DNA from: Ruminococcus flavefaciens
Lineage (GTDB): Bacteria > Bacillota > Clostridia > Oscillospirales > Ruminococcaceae
Assembly (NCBI GenBank): GCA_902777125.1
Contig: CACYSQ010000010.1
Span: forward strand, 1-64,000
Direction: 5' to 3'
Length of the DNA: 64,000 bases
Both the position numbers and the translations under genes were made by a program. Below, in pieces: positions 26,223 to 35,055 of this stretch. A model generated the notes under the pieces. That model was not told the DNA's origin. It made no database searches and saw only the letters and a program-made list of their open reading frames with translations. Numbering within the stretch: position 1 is the first letter of the stretch; every line of letters starts with the position of its first letter.

Positions 26223-26915
26223 ATGAAGGCTCTCGTTCTATTCAGCGGCGGCGTTGACAGCACCACCTGTCTCGGACTTGCCGTTCAGAAATACGGCGCT
26301 GAGGAAGTCCTCGCGCTCTCGGTCTACTACGGTCAGAAGCACAGCAAGGAGCTCGAAGCCGCGCAGAAGATCGCGGCACATTACGGCGTGAAGCTCCGCA
26401 CACTCGACCTCGCGCTCATATTTGCGGACTCCGACTGCTCCCTCCTGAAAGGTTCGAGCGAGGATATCCCGAAGGAAAGCTACGCCGAGCAGCTCACTAA
26501 AACGGACGGTGCTCCGGTCTCGACCTACGTCCCGTTCAGGAACGGTCTGTTCCTGTCGTCCGCGGCAAGCATCGCGCTGTCAAACGGCTGCGAGGTCATC
26601 TACTACGGCGCTCACAGCGACGACGCTGCCGGAAACGCCTATCCCGATTGCAGCGCCGATTTCAACAATGCAATCAACACCGCCATTTACCTCGGAAGCG
26701 GCAATCAGCTCCGCGTGGAAGCGCCGTTCATCGGTCTGACAAAGGCTCAGGTGGTCGCAAAGGGACTGGAGATAGGCGTTCCCTATGAGCTGACCTGGAG
26801 CTGCTATGAGGGCGGAGATAAGCCCTGCGGCGTGTGTGGAACGTGCCGCGACCGCATTGCCGCATTCAGAGCAAACGGCATTGATGACCCTGCACTTGCG
26901 AAAGGAGTTCACTGA
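26223..26915 (+). CDS. queC: 7-cyano-7-deazaguanine (preQ0) synthase
   Basis: A 230-aa ATP-dependent enzyme with the PP-loop [24 protein letters not shown], the motif [20 protein letters not shown], and the zinc-binding cysteines in [19 protein letters not shown]. It converts the carboxylate to the nitrile preQ0. A strong AAGGAGG precedes the ATG; its stop overlaps the queF start. Confidence 0.96.
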   Translation: MKALVLFSGGVDSTTCLGLAVQKYGAEEVLALSVYYGQKHSKELEAAQKIAAHYGVKLRTLDLALIFADSDCSLLKGSSEDIPKESYAEQLTKTDGAPVSTYVPFRNGLFLSSAASIALSNGCEVIYYGAHSDDAAGNAYPDCSADFNNAINTAIYLGSGNQLRVEAPFIGLTKAQVVAKGLEIGVPYELTWSCYEGGDKPCGVCGTCRDRIAAFRANGIDDPALAKGVH

Positions 26916-27412
26916 TGACAGGCAGAAACGAAAACGAGAAGGGCAGCATTTCCCTCCTCGGAAACCAGAACACGAAATACAACTACGATTACGACCCGTC
27001 CGTGCTCGAGACTTTCCCCAACAAGCACCCGGACAACGATTACTTCGTCAAGTTCAACTGTCCCGAGTTCACGAGCCTCTGTCCCATAACCGGACAGCCC
27101 GATTTTGCGACGATCTACATATCCTATATCCCGGCTGAACGCATGGTCGAGAGCAAATCGCTGAAGCTATACCTGTTCAGCTTCCGTAACCATGGCGACT
27201 TCCATGAGGACTGCGTGAACATCATCATGAAGGATCTCATAAAGCTCATGGATCCGAAATATATCGAGGTATGGGGAAAATTCCTCCCCCGCGGCGGTCT
27301 TTCGATCGACCCTTACTGCAACTACGGCATTCCCGGTACGAAGTGGGAACAGCTTGCGTGGGAGAGGCTCTCGCACCACGATCTCTACCCCGAAAAGATC
27401 GACAACAGGTGA
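26915..27412 (+). CDS. queF: NADPH-dependent preQ0 reductase
   Basis: The 165-aa product is the short, YkvM-type Que[21 protein letters not shown] contains the nucleophilic Cys, and [20 protein letters not shown] is the substrate-binding signature. It reduces preQ0 to preQ1, the ligand that the leader at 24349 is expected to sense. It ends the operon before a strong terminator. Confidence 0.96.
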   Translation: MTGRNENEKGSISLLGNQNTKYNYDYDPSVLETFPNKHPDNDYFVKFNCPEFTSLCPITGQPDFATIYISYIPAERMVESKSLKLYLFSFRNHGDFHEDCVNIIMKDLIKLMDPKYIEVWGKFLPRGGLSIDPYCNYGIPGTKWEQLAWERLSHHDLYPEKIDNR

Positions 27413-27461
27413 ACGGCTGAGTGCGGACCGTCCAGCCGTTTCAACAATGCCACATACAGAA

Positions 27462-27516
27462 AGGCACACTGAAAAGCCCTTAACAGAGCCGTTTCAGTGT
27501 GCCTGCTTTTTATTTT
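27462..27516 (+). terminator. Terminator of the queuosine operon
   Basis: AGGCACACTGAAA pairs with TTTCAGTGTGCCT (27462-27474 with 27492-27504), then GCTTTTTATTTT follows. Confidence 0.85.
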
Positions 27517-27590
27517 AGTGTGAGATTTTCTGACAGGTCGGAGCTGCTTTTGCGGCCGCAGATACTCGAAATGAGACCGTCTGTAAAAGC

Positions 27591-28937
27591 TCAGGCGTTG
27601 GCGTCAAGCCCCTTGACGAGAGCCTTAAAGGCGTCGCCGCGCTCTTCGAAGTTCTTGAAAATGCCGTAGCTTGCCGCGGCAGGGGAGAGCACGCAGCTCT
27701 TGCCGGAGGGAGTTATCTCAGCGGCGAGCGATACTGCCTCCGCAAGGTGCGGGACATAGTGGAAACGCGCGGAATTTCCGCCGGAAACGAGCATATCATA
27801 GACGCGCTTGCCGGAGGTCTCCATGCAGATGACCTGCACATCAGCGCCGCTGAGGAAGTCCACAAGGGGCGCGTAGTCGATGCCCCTGTCCATGCCGCCG
27901 ATGAGGATAGTTCCGCAGTCGGGAACGCTTTTCACAGCCTCGCAGGCGGTCGCACAGGCGGTCGAGATAGAGTCGTCATACCACCGTATATCGCGGAAAA
28001 CACCGATTAATTCGAGCCTGTGGGCGAGCGGTGAGAAGCTGCAAAGCCCCTCGGTGAACTGCGTCCCGGTGACGTATCTGCGGCAGACCTCATAAGCGAT
28101 GCCGATGTTGTAGTGGTTGTGAACGCCGAGCAGCTTTATGCGGTCGGTCGGGATAGCGTAATCGCCGTCCGGCAAGCCCTTGACAGTGCCGTTCGCAATG
28201 AAGATATCGGCGCTGCGGTCGGAGTTGGAAACGGTAACTATTCGGGGAGCAATATTGTCCGGTTTTATGGCGGAGTTGATGATGAGGGTATCGTTCGGCT
28301 TCTGGTGGAGGTAGATGTTTTTCTTAGCGTTGTAGTAATTCTCCATTGTGCCGTAGTGGTCGAGGTGCTCCTCGTAGAGGTTGAGAAAGACTGCCGTTGA
28401 CGGTGAAACGGTCATGTATTCGAGCTGGTGACAGGAGAGCTCGCACACAACTATGCTGTCCGGTTTCATCGCGTCGGCTATCTCGAAAACGGGGATACCG
28501 ATGTTGCCGGCAATGTGAGCGTCAAGTCCGGAATGGCTCAGAATGTGGTAAATTAGGGAAGTAACAGTACTCTTGCCCTTGGTTCCCGTGATGCCGATTA
28601 TCTGTTCACGGTAGACCGTGAAGAATATCTGCGTTTCGGAAGTGACCTCGCATCTGAGCTGAGAGGGTGACTTGTCGAGGACGATGCCGGGACTTTTGAA
28701 GACGATGTCAAAGTCGTCAAGGCAGGATTGGTAGCCCTCGCCGGTGATGATGCGGACACTTTCCGGCAGACCGTTTTTCTCCCGGTCAACAGGATTTAGG
28801 TCGCAGATTGTAACTGAAGCCGGAGAGCAATATTGTACTAATTTTGCGTAGGTAGACCTGCCCTCCCTGCCGAAGCCGAGAATGCAGACGGTCTTGCCTG
28901 CGGTGTAGTCACTGAGATATTCTGAAAAAGCACTCAA
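27591..28937 (-). CDS. murD: UDP-N-acetylmuramoyl-L-alanine glutamate ligase, MurD/MurD2 type
   Basis: A Mur ligase of 448 aa if it starts at the TTG at 28937, whose bases overlap the murL stop (TTGA). It has a Rossmann start (KTVCILGFGREGRSTYAKLV), the ATP loop GITGTKGKSTVTSLI, the ELSCHQLEYM segment, NLYEEHLDHYGTMENYYNAK, and the C-terminal GGMDRGIDYAPL. MurD adds D-Glu to UDP-MurNAc-L-Ala. Because it is coupled to murL, it may be the MurD2 type that adds L-Glu, which MurL then inverts. The family motifs alone do not separate the two. Confidence 0.85.
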   Translation of the reverse strand: MSAFSEYLSDYTAGKTVCILGFGREGRSTYAKLVQYCSPASVTICDLNPVDREKNGLPESVRIITGEGYQSCLDDFDIVFKSPGIVLDKSPSQLRCEVTSETQIFFTVYREQIIGITGTKGKSTVTSLIYHILSHSGLDAHIAGNIGIPVFEIADAMKPDSIVVCELSCHQLEYMTVSPSTAVFLNLYEEHLDHYGTMENYYNAKKNIYLHQKPNDTLIINSAIKPDNIAPRIVTVSNSDRSADIFIANGTVKGLPDGDYAIPTDRIKLLGVHNHYNIGIAYEVCRRYVTGTQFTEGLCSFSPLAHRLELIGVFRDIRWYDDSISTACATACEAVKSVPDCGTILIGGMDRGIDYAPLVDFLSGADVQVICMETSGKRVYDMLVSGGNSARFHYVPHLAEAVSLAAEITPSGKSCVLSPAAASYGIFKNFEERGDAFKALVKGLDANA

Positions 28938-30316
28938 AGCAGTCGCTCCATTTCTTTCTTTAGTATTCCGCGGAATTCGGCGGGAAGGAGGTTCTCCTCG
29001 TTGAACGAGCCGCAGCATTCCGCATTGAGACGGTCGAGCTCCTCCGGACGGTAAAGTCCGCGCTGCTTGTACTCGCGGAACAGCAGCGGCAGCTCCGAGC
29101 CCTCACCCTCGAGCCTGCGTATCGCAAGCGATACCGCTAAATTGACCTCGTCGATGCTGCCGACGCACTCGAAGGGCTTGTGTTCGGACTGTCCGATGAG
29201 CTCGGTGAAATATTCGAGCATTGCGGGTTCATTGAGCATATCCCTGCCGAAAATCGCGGTCAGTTCGTCCGGCGTGAGAAAGGGTGAAAGTATCAGGCTG
29301 ACGAACAGGCACTTCGGGCATTCGCCGCACCATATGTCCGGCGAGACCTTGCTTCCGAGGTTGCAGCTCCTGAATACGGGCAGGTATTTTTTGTGCGCCA
29401 CGAACATTTTCGCGATCTGGAATTCCGCAAGCGGTCGCAGGAAGCTGAAATAGTATATGCCTGTGCCGAGAAATTTCTCCTCATATTCGTGAAAATCACG
29501 CTCAAATTCAAAGCTTTTGGAGTACTGGTGGTTGACCTCCTGACCTGCGACCGTGCTCTCGTTGGCGCTGGATTCGTTGGAGAGGACGATGTATTTCAGC
29601 CGGTTGAGGTAGGCGGTGATCTCCGCGGAAAACGCAACTATCGACGAAAACGGAGTGTGACCGTTGAGGAAGCCCTTGCTGTTGAGGGCAACGAGCGAGC
29701 GGTCGAAGCGGCGGCTCGCGGTGATGAGACTATCCTCGGCGAGACCGGCAGTAGTTACAGTAGCCGTGATCGAGCAGCGCTTGTTTATGGCGTAGCACCG
29801 GCATTCCATACCGGCATTCACCAACGTCTCGAGGGTGAGGGCGGAGTCCTTTCCGCCTCCTACCGGCACAAGGCAGCCTCCGGGGACAGGAAGCTCAGCC
29901 GGTGCGGTACAGGTGAATTTTCCCTCCGGAACGATGTCAACGAAGCTTTCGCGGTCAGCGGTTATGCGGTTGACGTAGAAAAACTCCCCGAGACCGAGGA
30001 ACCATAGCTTTTTCCACCACTTTATCTGTTCATCTGTGAGCTCGCCGCATTTCACGCGGACAGTTGGCGCACAGACGGCTTTCCAGTAGCTTACCGCCTC
30101 AGCCATACCGAGGGAAAATGCAAGCCGCTCGAAGGTGAGGTCGCCGGAAACGCTGATGCCTTGCGGCTTTGGGAAGCTCCATGAGGGCGTGAACTCGGCA
30201 AGACCCGGTATCGTGAAGACGTAGCTCACCTCAACGCTCTCGGGATTTTCGGTTACGGTGTAGGATTCATAATTGAAAACCGGGAACTGCTCCCGGTATT
30301 TTTCAAAGCTGCTCAT
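28934..30316 (-). CDS. murL: MurL-type UDP-MurNAc-L-Ala-L-Glu epimerase
   Basis: The 460-aa product has the features I associate with MurL: a PP-loop-like VPVGGGKDSALTLE at about residue 150, YAINKRCSITATV, FSSIVAFSAEITAYL, SNESSANESTV, and a cysteine cluster SPDIWCGECPKCLFVSLILS. MurL epimerises the terminal L-Glu after MurD2 has added it, an alternative to free D-glutamate from MurI (known from Xanthomonas). It overlaps the murD start by four bases and follows the DtxR-type regulator by 17 bases. The call rests on remembered motifs and the murD neighbour. Confidence 0.7.
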   Translation of the reverse strand: MSSFEKYREQFPVFNYESYTVTENPESVEVSYVFTIPGLAEFTPSWSFPKPQGISVSGDLTFERLAFSLGMAEAVSYWKAVCAPTVRVKCGELTDEQIKWWKKLWFLGLGEFFYVNRITADRESFVDIVPEGKFTCTAPAELPVPGGCLVPVGGGKDSALTLETLVNAGMECRCYAINKRCSITATVTTAGLAEDSLITASRRFDRSLVALNSKGFLNGHTPFSSIVAFSAEITAYLNRLKYIVLSNESSANESTVAGQEVNHQYSKSFEFERDFHEYEEKFLGTGIYYFSFLRPLAEFQIAKMFVAHKKYLPVFRSCNLGSKVSPDIWCGECPKCLFVSLILSPFLTPDELTAIFGRDMLNEPAMLEYFTELIGQSEHKPFECVGSIDEVNLAVSLAIRRLEGEGSELPLLFREYKQRGLYRPEELDRLNAECCGSFNEENLLPAEFRGILKKEMERLL

Positions 30317-30333
30317 GTTGACCTCCGTGCGGA

Positions 30334-30711
30334 TTAATCTTTGTTTCTGAGCTTCTCAAAGTGCTCTTTCAGACAGAGGAAGGTCTGCTCAGAGATATCG
30401 TGCTCGACCTTGCAGGCGTCCTCGGCAGCTGCATCGCGGTCAACGCCGATATATGCGAAGAATTCGGAGAGCAGCTTATGTCTTTCGTAGATCATTTCCG
30501 CGATCTCCTTGCCTGATTCCGTGAGGGTGATGTGGTTATCCTGATCGACGTTCACAAGGCCGTCGTCCTTCATTTTTTTGAGGACGATCGAGACGGTCGG
30601 ACGGGAATAGCCGAGGTACGAACAGATGTCGATAGCGTGGACGTCGGGCTGCTTATGCGAGAGGATAAGAATGGTTTCAAGGTAATTTTCAACAGCTTCA
30701 GTAACAGCCAT
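30334..30711 (-). CDS. DtxR-family metal-dependent repressor
   Basis: A 125-aa two-domain protein without the SH3 tail: a winged helix (AIDICSYLGYSRPTVSIVLK) and a dimerisation domain. Metal ligands expected from the family are visible: E12 region, H78 (YERHKLL) and C100-x-x-E103-H104. A cysteine at position 100 corresponds to DtxR Cys102, where manganese-type MntR has Glu, which points to iron. It is first in an operon with murL and murD, and a 24-base palindrome overlaps its promoter. Confidence 0.88.
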   Translation of the reverse strand: MAVTEAVENYLETILILSHKQPDVHAIDICSYLGYSRPTVSIVLKKMKDDGLVNVDQDNHITLTESGKEIAEMIYERHKLLSEFFAYIGVDRDAAAEDACKVEHDISEQTFLCLKEHFEKLRNKD

Positions 30712-30725
30712 AGGTAAGCCTCCTT

Positions 30726-30769
30726 TAATATTATGATATCATTATATCACAGATAATGGAAAATGGCAA
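30726..30769 (-). promoter_or_regulatory. Promoter and palindromic operator of dtxR-murL-murD
   Basis: On the minus strand TTGCCA (30769-30764), 17 bases, TATAAT (30746-30741). A 24-base palindrome (30726-30749, centre ATGATATCAT, 10 of 12 pairs matching) covers the -10. It is a good candidate for autoregulation by the first gene's metal-dependent repressor. Confidence 0.65.
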
Positions 30770-30814
30770 CAGGTTTTGTCAGGACTAAGTCCTGAGGTAT
30801 GATAATACATTTTT

Positions 30815-31005
30815 TTACAAGGGGACGCCTTCACTTGCAAGGCGTCCCCTCTTAAAAAACAGCCCACTGGACTGTTTTTTAATTCACCCCTTGCGAGGCG
30901 CTTTGTTGTATGTGGGGCACTGCCCCACACCCTGCCAGAGACTCTGCCTCTGGACTCCGCTCAAGGGAGGTCCTCCCTTGAGAATCCCATTATTGCACGA
31001 CCGGG
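30815..31005. repeat. Array of five hairpins between dtxR and the thioesterase gene
   Basis: Consecutive inverted repeats lie at about 30821-30849 (GGGGACGCCTT...AAGGCGTCCCC), 30855-30881 (AAAAAACAG...CTGTTTTTT), 30912-30930 (GTGGGGCA..GCCCCAC), 30935-30953 (CCAGAG...CTCTGG) and 30961-30981 (TCAAGGGAGG.CCTCCCTTGA). No coding frame fits. It looks like a mobile intergenic repeat of the kind seen in ruminococcal genomes. Confidence 0.6.
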
Positions 31006-31012
31006 AGAGTGT

Positions 31013-31450
31013 TCAATCCTCCGGTGTATATCCGATGTAATCAGCGAATATCTGATATATATCAGGGTATTTGTTCTTTGTCCGCAGCGGCTTCATGCTG
31101 AGGTCGGTGAAGCAGTGCGAGGAGCTTCCCTCTGCACACAGGTCGCCGTTCAGACGGCTGACTATGCGGTAATCAAGCTCGAGCGTGGTGCCGTTGAACT
31201 TCGTTATCACGGGGTATACCGCGAACGGCTCGTCAAATCTCAGCGGACGCTTGTACCTGCAATTGACCGAGAGCACCGGCATGAGAATGCCTCTTGCCTC
31301 GATATCCTCAAACGGCATTCCTGCCTGTTCGAGAAAGGAAACGCGGGTCTCCTCGAATATCCTGATGTAGTTTGAGTGGTGCATGATGCTCATTTTGTCG
31401 GTCTCGTAGTAGAAAACCTTGCGCTCATATGGGCGTATCTTTTTCAGCAT
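31013..31450 (-). CDS. Acyl-CoA thioesterase, YbgC/FadM-type hotdog fold
   Basis: The 145-aa product starts MLKKIRPYERKVFYYETDKM then SIMHHSNYIRIFEETRVSFL, the 4HBT signature where Asp (ETDKM) is catalytic. It probably hydrolyses acyl-CoA or acyl-ACP; the physiological substrate is unknown. It is the last gene of the leftward ftsE cluster, 18 bases after the protease gene. Confidence 0.88.
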   Translation of the reverse strand: MLKKIRPYERKVFYYETDKMSIMHHSNYIRIFEETRVSFLEQAGMPFEDIEARGILMPVLSVNCRYKRPLRFDEPFAVYPVITKFNGTTLELDYRIVSRLNGDLCAEGSSSHCFTDLSMKPLRTKNKYPDIYQIFADYIGYTPED

Positions 31451-31468
31451 GGTCTATCCTTTCCGGCA

Positions 31469-32650
31469 TCAGGCGGCAGGCTGGGAAAGAGCCTGTGCAG
31501 CCGCCTCGACAGCCGCTTCGTACTGTTCATCGGTTTCGTCGTCATCGTCGTTTTCGAGGATAATGTCCGGGACAAGTCCGATTCCGTTGTAGGTCTCGGA
31601 GACATTCGTCTTGCAGACTGCGACAGTCAGCACTACCGCACCGCCTCTGTCAAAGGAAGCGGTCTGCTGCATGACAGCCTTGCCGAATGTCTTTGTGCCC
31701 ACAAGCTTTGCACCGCGGAAATCACGGAGACAGGCTGCAAACATCTCTGCCGAGCTCGCCGTGTTCTCATTTACGATAACGATTATCGGGAGGTCTATCA
31801 TGCTCTCGTCGGAGTATATGAGAGTTTCGGTGTGACCGTCCTTGTACTCTGCGGTAGCCATAACGCCTTCCGGAAGGAGAGGGTCGAGGCATTCCTCAAG
31901 AGCCGAGGTAAGTCCGCCGCCGTTGTTGCGGAGGTCGAAGATAAGAGCCTTTGCGCCGTTAGAGGTGAGTCTTCCGAGTATCTCCATGAACTGCTCGGGA
32001 GTATTCTTGCGGAATGCGGAAAGCTTTATATAGCCGTAGTAGCCGCTGAGCATCTCGCCGCTTACGGAATGCAGCTCGATTGAACGTCTGATGAAGGTGT
32101 AGTCGGTATCGACACCGTTTCGGCGGATAGTGAGCTTTATGGAATCGCCCTCGCTTCCGCTCATGGAGTTGAGAGCTTCATCGAAGCCGGTCTCCTTGAC
32201 GTCGAGACCGTCAACGCGGACGATGATATCATCGGCTTTCACGCCTTCATCGGAGGCGGGGGAGTCCGGGAGAACACTTACGATGCGGAGGTACCCGCTG
32301 ACGTCCTCGGAGAGCGTAAGACCGAGACCTATCTGCTCGCCGTTGTCCCTTGTTATTTCGGACTGGAACTCGTCTTCGGTCAGGTAGCGTGAATACCTGT
32401 CGCCGATACCGGCAACATAGCCTTTCAGAATGCCGTCGTTGAGGACCTCCTCGTCGATATCGCCGTAGTAGTTATCGCGGACGTATGCGTCGAGGGTGTT
32501 GAGGGCGCTGTATTTCTTGGATTTTTCGTTTACGTCAACGACCTTCTTGTTGAAGCTTTGCAGCGTGAAGAATGACGTAAGGATAAAGGTTATAGCTGAA
32601 GCGATAGCCACAAGGCTCAGTGCGAGACCGAGCGTGATCTTCTTATTCAT
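31469..32650 (-). CDS. C-terminal processing protease (S41)
   Basis: The 393-aa product has an N-terminal membrane anchor/signal (residues 6-30), a PDZ domain at about 95-175 (GLTLSEDVSGYLRIVSVLPD, SPASDEGVKADDIIVRVDG), and the S41 core with GYIKLSAF, FDLRNNGGG, the catalytic Ser in NENTASSAEMFAACLRD and Lys in GTKTFGKAVMQQ. It cleaves exported proteins near their C-termini. In this cluster it follows the FtsEX-associated hydrolase and may process it or its activator. Confidence 0.93.
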   Translation of the reverse strand: MNKKITLGLALSLVAIASAITFILTSFFTLQSFNKKVVDVNEKSKKYSALNTLDAYVRDNYYGDIDEEVLNDGILKGYVAGIGDRYSRYLTEDEFQSEITRDNGEQIGLGLTLSEDVSGYLRIVSVLPDSPASDEGVKADDIIVRVDGLDVKETGFDEALNSMSGSEGDSIKLTIRRNGVDTDYTFIRRSIELHSVSGEMLSGYYGYIKLSAFRKNTPEQFMEILGRLTSNGAKALIFDLRNNGGGLTSALEECLDPLLPEGVMATAEYKDGHTETLIYSDESMIDLPIIVIVNENTASSAEMFAACLRDFRGAKLVGTKTFGKAVMQQTASFDRGGAVVLTVAVCKTNVSETYNGIGLVPDIILENDDDDETDEQYEAAVEAAAQALSQPAA

Positions 32651-32735
32651 ATTATGCTCCTATCAGAGGATTTCTGTCTTTTGCTTGATACAAAAATTCG
32701 GGCAGTTAAATAACTGCCCTGAAATTCAGCCGTAA

Positions 32736-34115
32736 TTACGGACTTACATAGGAAAGCGGGTTCTGGCGTATACCGTTTACCCATACCTCGAAGTGGAGGT
32801 GATCGCCGGTAGAATGACCTGTACAGCCGATAACACCTATCTGCTGACCGGCTTCAACGTACTGTCCGACAGAGACCGTAGCGTATCTGAGATGTCCGTA
32901 AAGCGTGGAGTATGTACCGTCGTGTGAGATAACGACGTAGTTTCCGTAGCCGCCGTTGCAGCAGGCGTAGTTCTTAGGGCCGTCGTGTGTACACAGGTTG
33001 TAGACGCTTATGACTGTTCCGGAACGCGATGCAACTGCCGCACCGCCGCCGATACCTGCATCACCGATGTCGATGCCTGCATGGAGCCTGCCCCAGCGGT
33101 AGCCGTAGGGACTGGAGATATAAGCGTAGCCGGGAGCCGGCCATATGAAGCCGCCGGAGGACGGAGGCGGAACAACGTAATTCTGCGGGAGAGAGTAGCC
33201 TGCGCCGCTGCCGCCATTCTGTTCGGCAGCTTTTCTTGCGGCTTCCTCAGCGAGCATGCGCTGTTCGGCTTCGTAACGCTGCTGTGCGAGCTGTTTTTCG
33301 CGTTCGATAGCAGCCTTGATCTCAGCAGCCTCATTGTCGAGATTGTCGAGTTCTCTTTCGAGAGCAGCCTTATCGCCGTTTACTATGGACTCCTCATAGG
33401 CGAGCCTGTCGATGATCTCCTGAGTCTGAGCCATTTTCTCGTTATAGGCTTCGAGCTCGGCTTCCTTTTCCTTTTTCTTTGCATTGAGGGAATCGCGCTT
33501 CATTTCGAGGTTGAGCTTCTCGGTGTTGAGAGCCTTTTTCGATTCCTCAATGGAGGTGATATCATCAAGGATCTGGTTTATGAGGTCCTCGTCGTAAGCA
33601 GCGATACGGTTCACCATTTCGATGTTGACGATAGTGTCGTAGAAGCTTGAAGAGCCGAGGAGAACGGCAGCGAGACTGCTGTTTCCGGAAACGTACATCG
33701 AATAGAGACGGTCCTTGAAGTCCTCGACCTTTGAGTCAATCTCCTTCTGCTTGTTTTCGATCTCAGTTTCGAGGTAGGTGATATTGGCCTCGGTGGAGTT
33801 GATATCAGCCTGAATGCTGTCTATTTCGAGGTTTATCGAAGCGATATTCTGTCTTATGAGGTCAGCCTGCTGGAGAAGGGTATCCTGGTAAGCCTGGGTG
33901 CTGGCTTTATCGGAGCCAAGCGAATCGAGCTGTGCCTGAAGTGCGTCGATCTCCTGCTGACGCTGCTGACGTTCCTCCTGTATTTCCTGTAGTGTACGCG
34001 CATGAACGGCAGCGTTCTCCCTTGTGAAAGAGGGGGAGTAGCATACCATCGCTGCTGAGAGCGACAGGCAGCACAGGAAAGAAACGGTTTTTTTGGTTAT
34101 ACTGCGTATTTTCAT
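32736..34115 (-). CDS. Coiled-coil M23 peptidoglycan endopeptidase (EnvC/PcsB-like)
   Basis: The 459-aa product has a signal peptide (VSFLCCLSLSAAMVCYSPSF), a long coiled coil at about 40-290 (ERQQRQQEIDALQAQLDSLG and repeats), and a C-terminal M23 (LytM) domain with H in RLHAGIDIGD and the zinc motif GHSTGDHLHFEVWVNG. Coiled-coil LytM proteins are activated by FtsEX to split septal peptidoglycan, and ftsX and ftsE are directly upstream. The zinc ligands (H-x(n)-D and H-x-H) are intact, so it should be an active enzyme. Confidence 0.92.
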   Translation of the reverse strand: MKIRSITKKTVSFLCCLSLSAAMVCYSPSFTRENAAVHARTLQEIQEERQQRQQEIDALQAQLDSLGSDKASTQAYQDTLLQQADLIRQNIASINLEIDSIQADINSTEANITYLETEIENKQKEIDSKVEDFKDRLYSMYVSGNSSLAAVLLGSSSFYDTIVNIEMVNRIAAYDEDLINQILDDITSIEESKKALNTEKLNLEMKRDSLNAKKKEKEAELEAYNEKMAQTQEIIDRLAYEESIVNGDKAALERELDNLDNEAAEIKAAIEREKQLAQQRYEAEQRMLAEEAARKAAEQNGGSGAGYSLPQNYVVPPPSSGGFIWPAPGYAYISSPYGYRWGRLHAGIDIGDAGIGGGAAVASRSGTVISVYNLCTHDGPKNYACCNGGYGNYVVISHDGTYSTLYGHLRYATVSVGQYVEAGQQIGVIGCTGHSTGDHLHFEVWVNGIRQNPLSYVSP

Positions 34116-34146
34116 ATCTGACGGACCGAAGCCCTGTCTCCTTTCA

Positions 34147-35055
34147 TCAAACGTCGATGTGACGCCGTGTGCTTATAACGCTTCCGAGAGCGCCGATAAG
34201 CGAGCCTGCGACGAGGTAGGCTAAAACGACCCACAGTCTGATATCTGCGAACGGTATGATATTCTTGCTTCCGAATGCCTGAACAAGGTACTGCTTTTCG
34301 GTGATGACCTTGTAAATGGAGTTGTAAACGCCACATGTTATGAGGAAAGCGCCGCCTCCTGCGAAGAAGCCGGTAACCATGCCCTCAACGAAGAAAGGCA
34401 TACGGATAAATGCGTTTGTTGCACCGACGTATTTCATGATCTGTATTTCCTCACGCCTTGCAAAAACGCTCGCCTTGGTGGTATTGGAAATGATTATCAT
34501 GGATACGATGGAAAGCGCGATGATTATTGCGCCCATTATGAGGGTAACGACCCTTCTGAGCTCGCGGAGGAACTCAGCGACCTGCGGTGAGGACTGTGCC
34601 TCCTGAACGCCGTCGATCTTTTCGATAGCGATGCAGGTCTGATCTATCTCATCGTTGTCGTTCACGGTCACCCTGAAGCCGTCAGGCATGAAGTCCGCAT
34701 CGGTGATGTAGTTGTCGAAGATCTCCTTAGCAGCGGGATAGATCTCCTTTCTCTCCTCGAGAGCGGATTCCTTGGAACGGAACTCGACATTCTTGACGTT
34801 GCCGAGTGCATTGAGGGAGGTCTCAGCGGACTTTATCGTTTCGTCGGAAACGCCCCTCTCCATGATAACGACTATCTCGTTCTGATCGCTCAGACCGAGT
34901 ATCATCGAGTTGATATTGACATAGAAAAGCACCGCAACTCCCACGAGAAGAAGGGATATGAGCAGAACGCAGAAGGTCGCGAATGCCATCATTTTATTTT
35001 TCCATATGTTTTCCACGCCCTGATTGGCGAGGTATTTGACGCCGCTCAGCTTCAT
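34147..35055 (-). CDS. ftsX: Cell division ABC transporter permease FtsX
   Basis: The 302-aa product has four transmembrane segments (about 22-48, 168-195, 220-245, 268-290) with a large outer loop at about 50-165 (SLNALGNVKNVEFRSKESAL) and the FtsX family core VTLIMGAIIIALSIVSMIII. With FtsE it passes ATP-driven movement to an outer hydrolase. Its ATG overlaps the ftsE stop, and GGAGGT inside ftsE serves as its ribosome site. Confidence 0.94.
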   Translation of the reverse strand: MKLSGVKYLANQGVENIWKNKMMAFATFCVLLISLLLVGVAVLFYVNINSMILGLSDQNEIVVIMERGVSDETIKSAETSLNALGNVKNVEFRSKESALEERKEIYPAAKEIFDNYITDADFMPDGFRVTVNDNDEIDQTCIAIEKIDGVQEAQSSPQVAEFLRELRRVVTLIMGAIIIALSIVSMIIISNTTKASVFARREEIQIMKYVGATNAFIRMPFFVEGMVTGFFAGGGAFLITCGVYNSIYKVITEKQYLVQAFGSKNIIPFADIRLWVVLAYLVAGSLIGALGSVISTRRHIDV

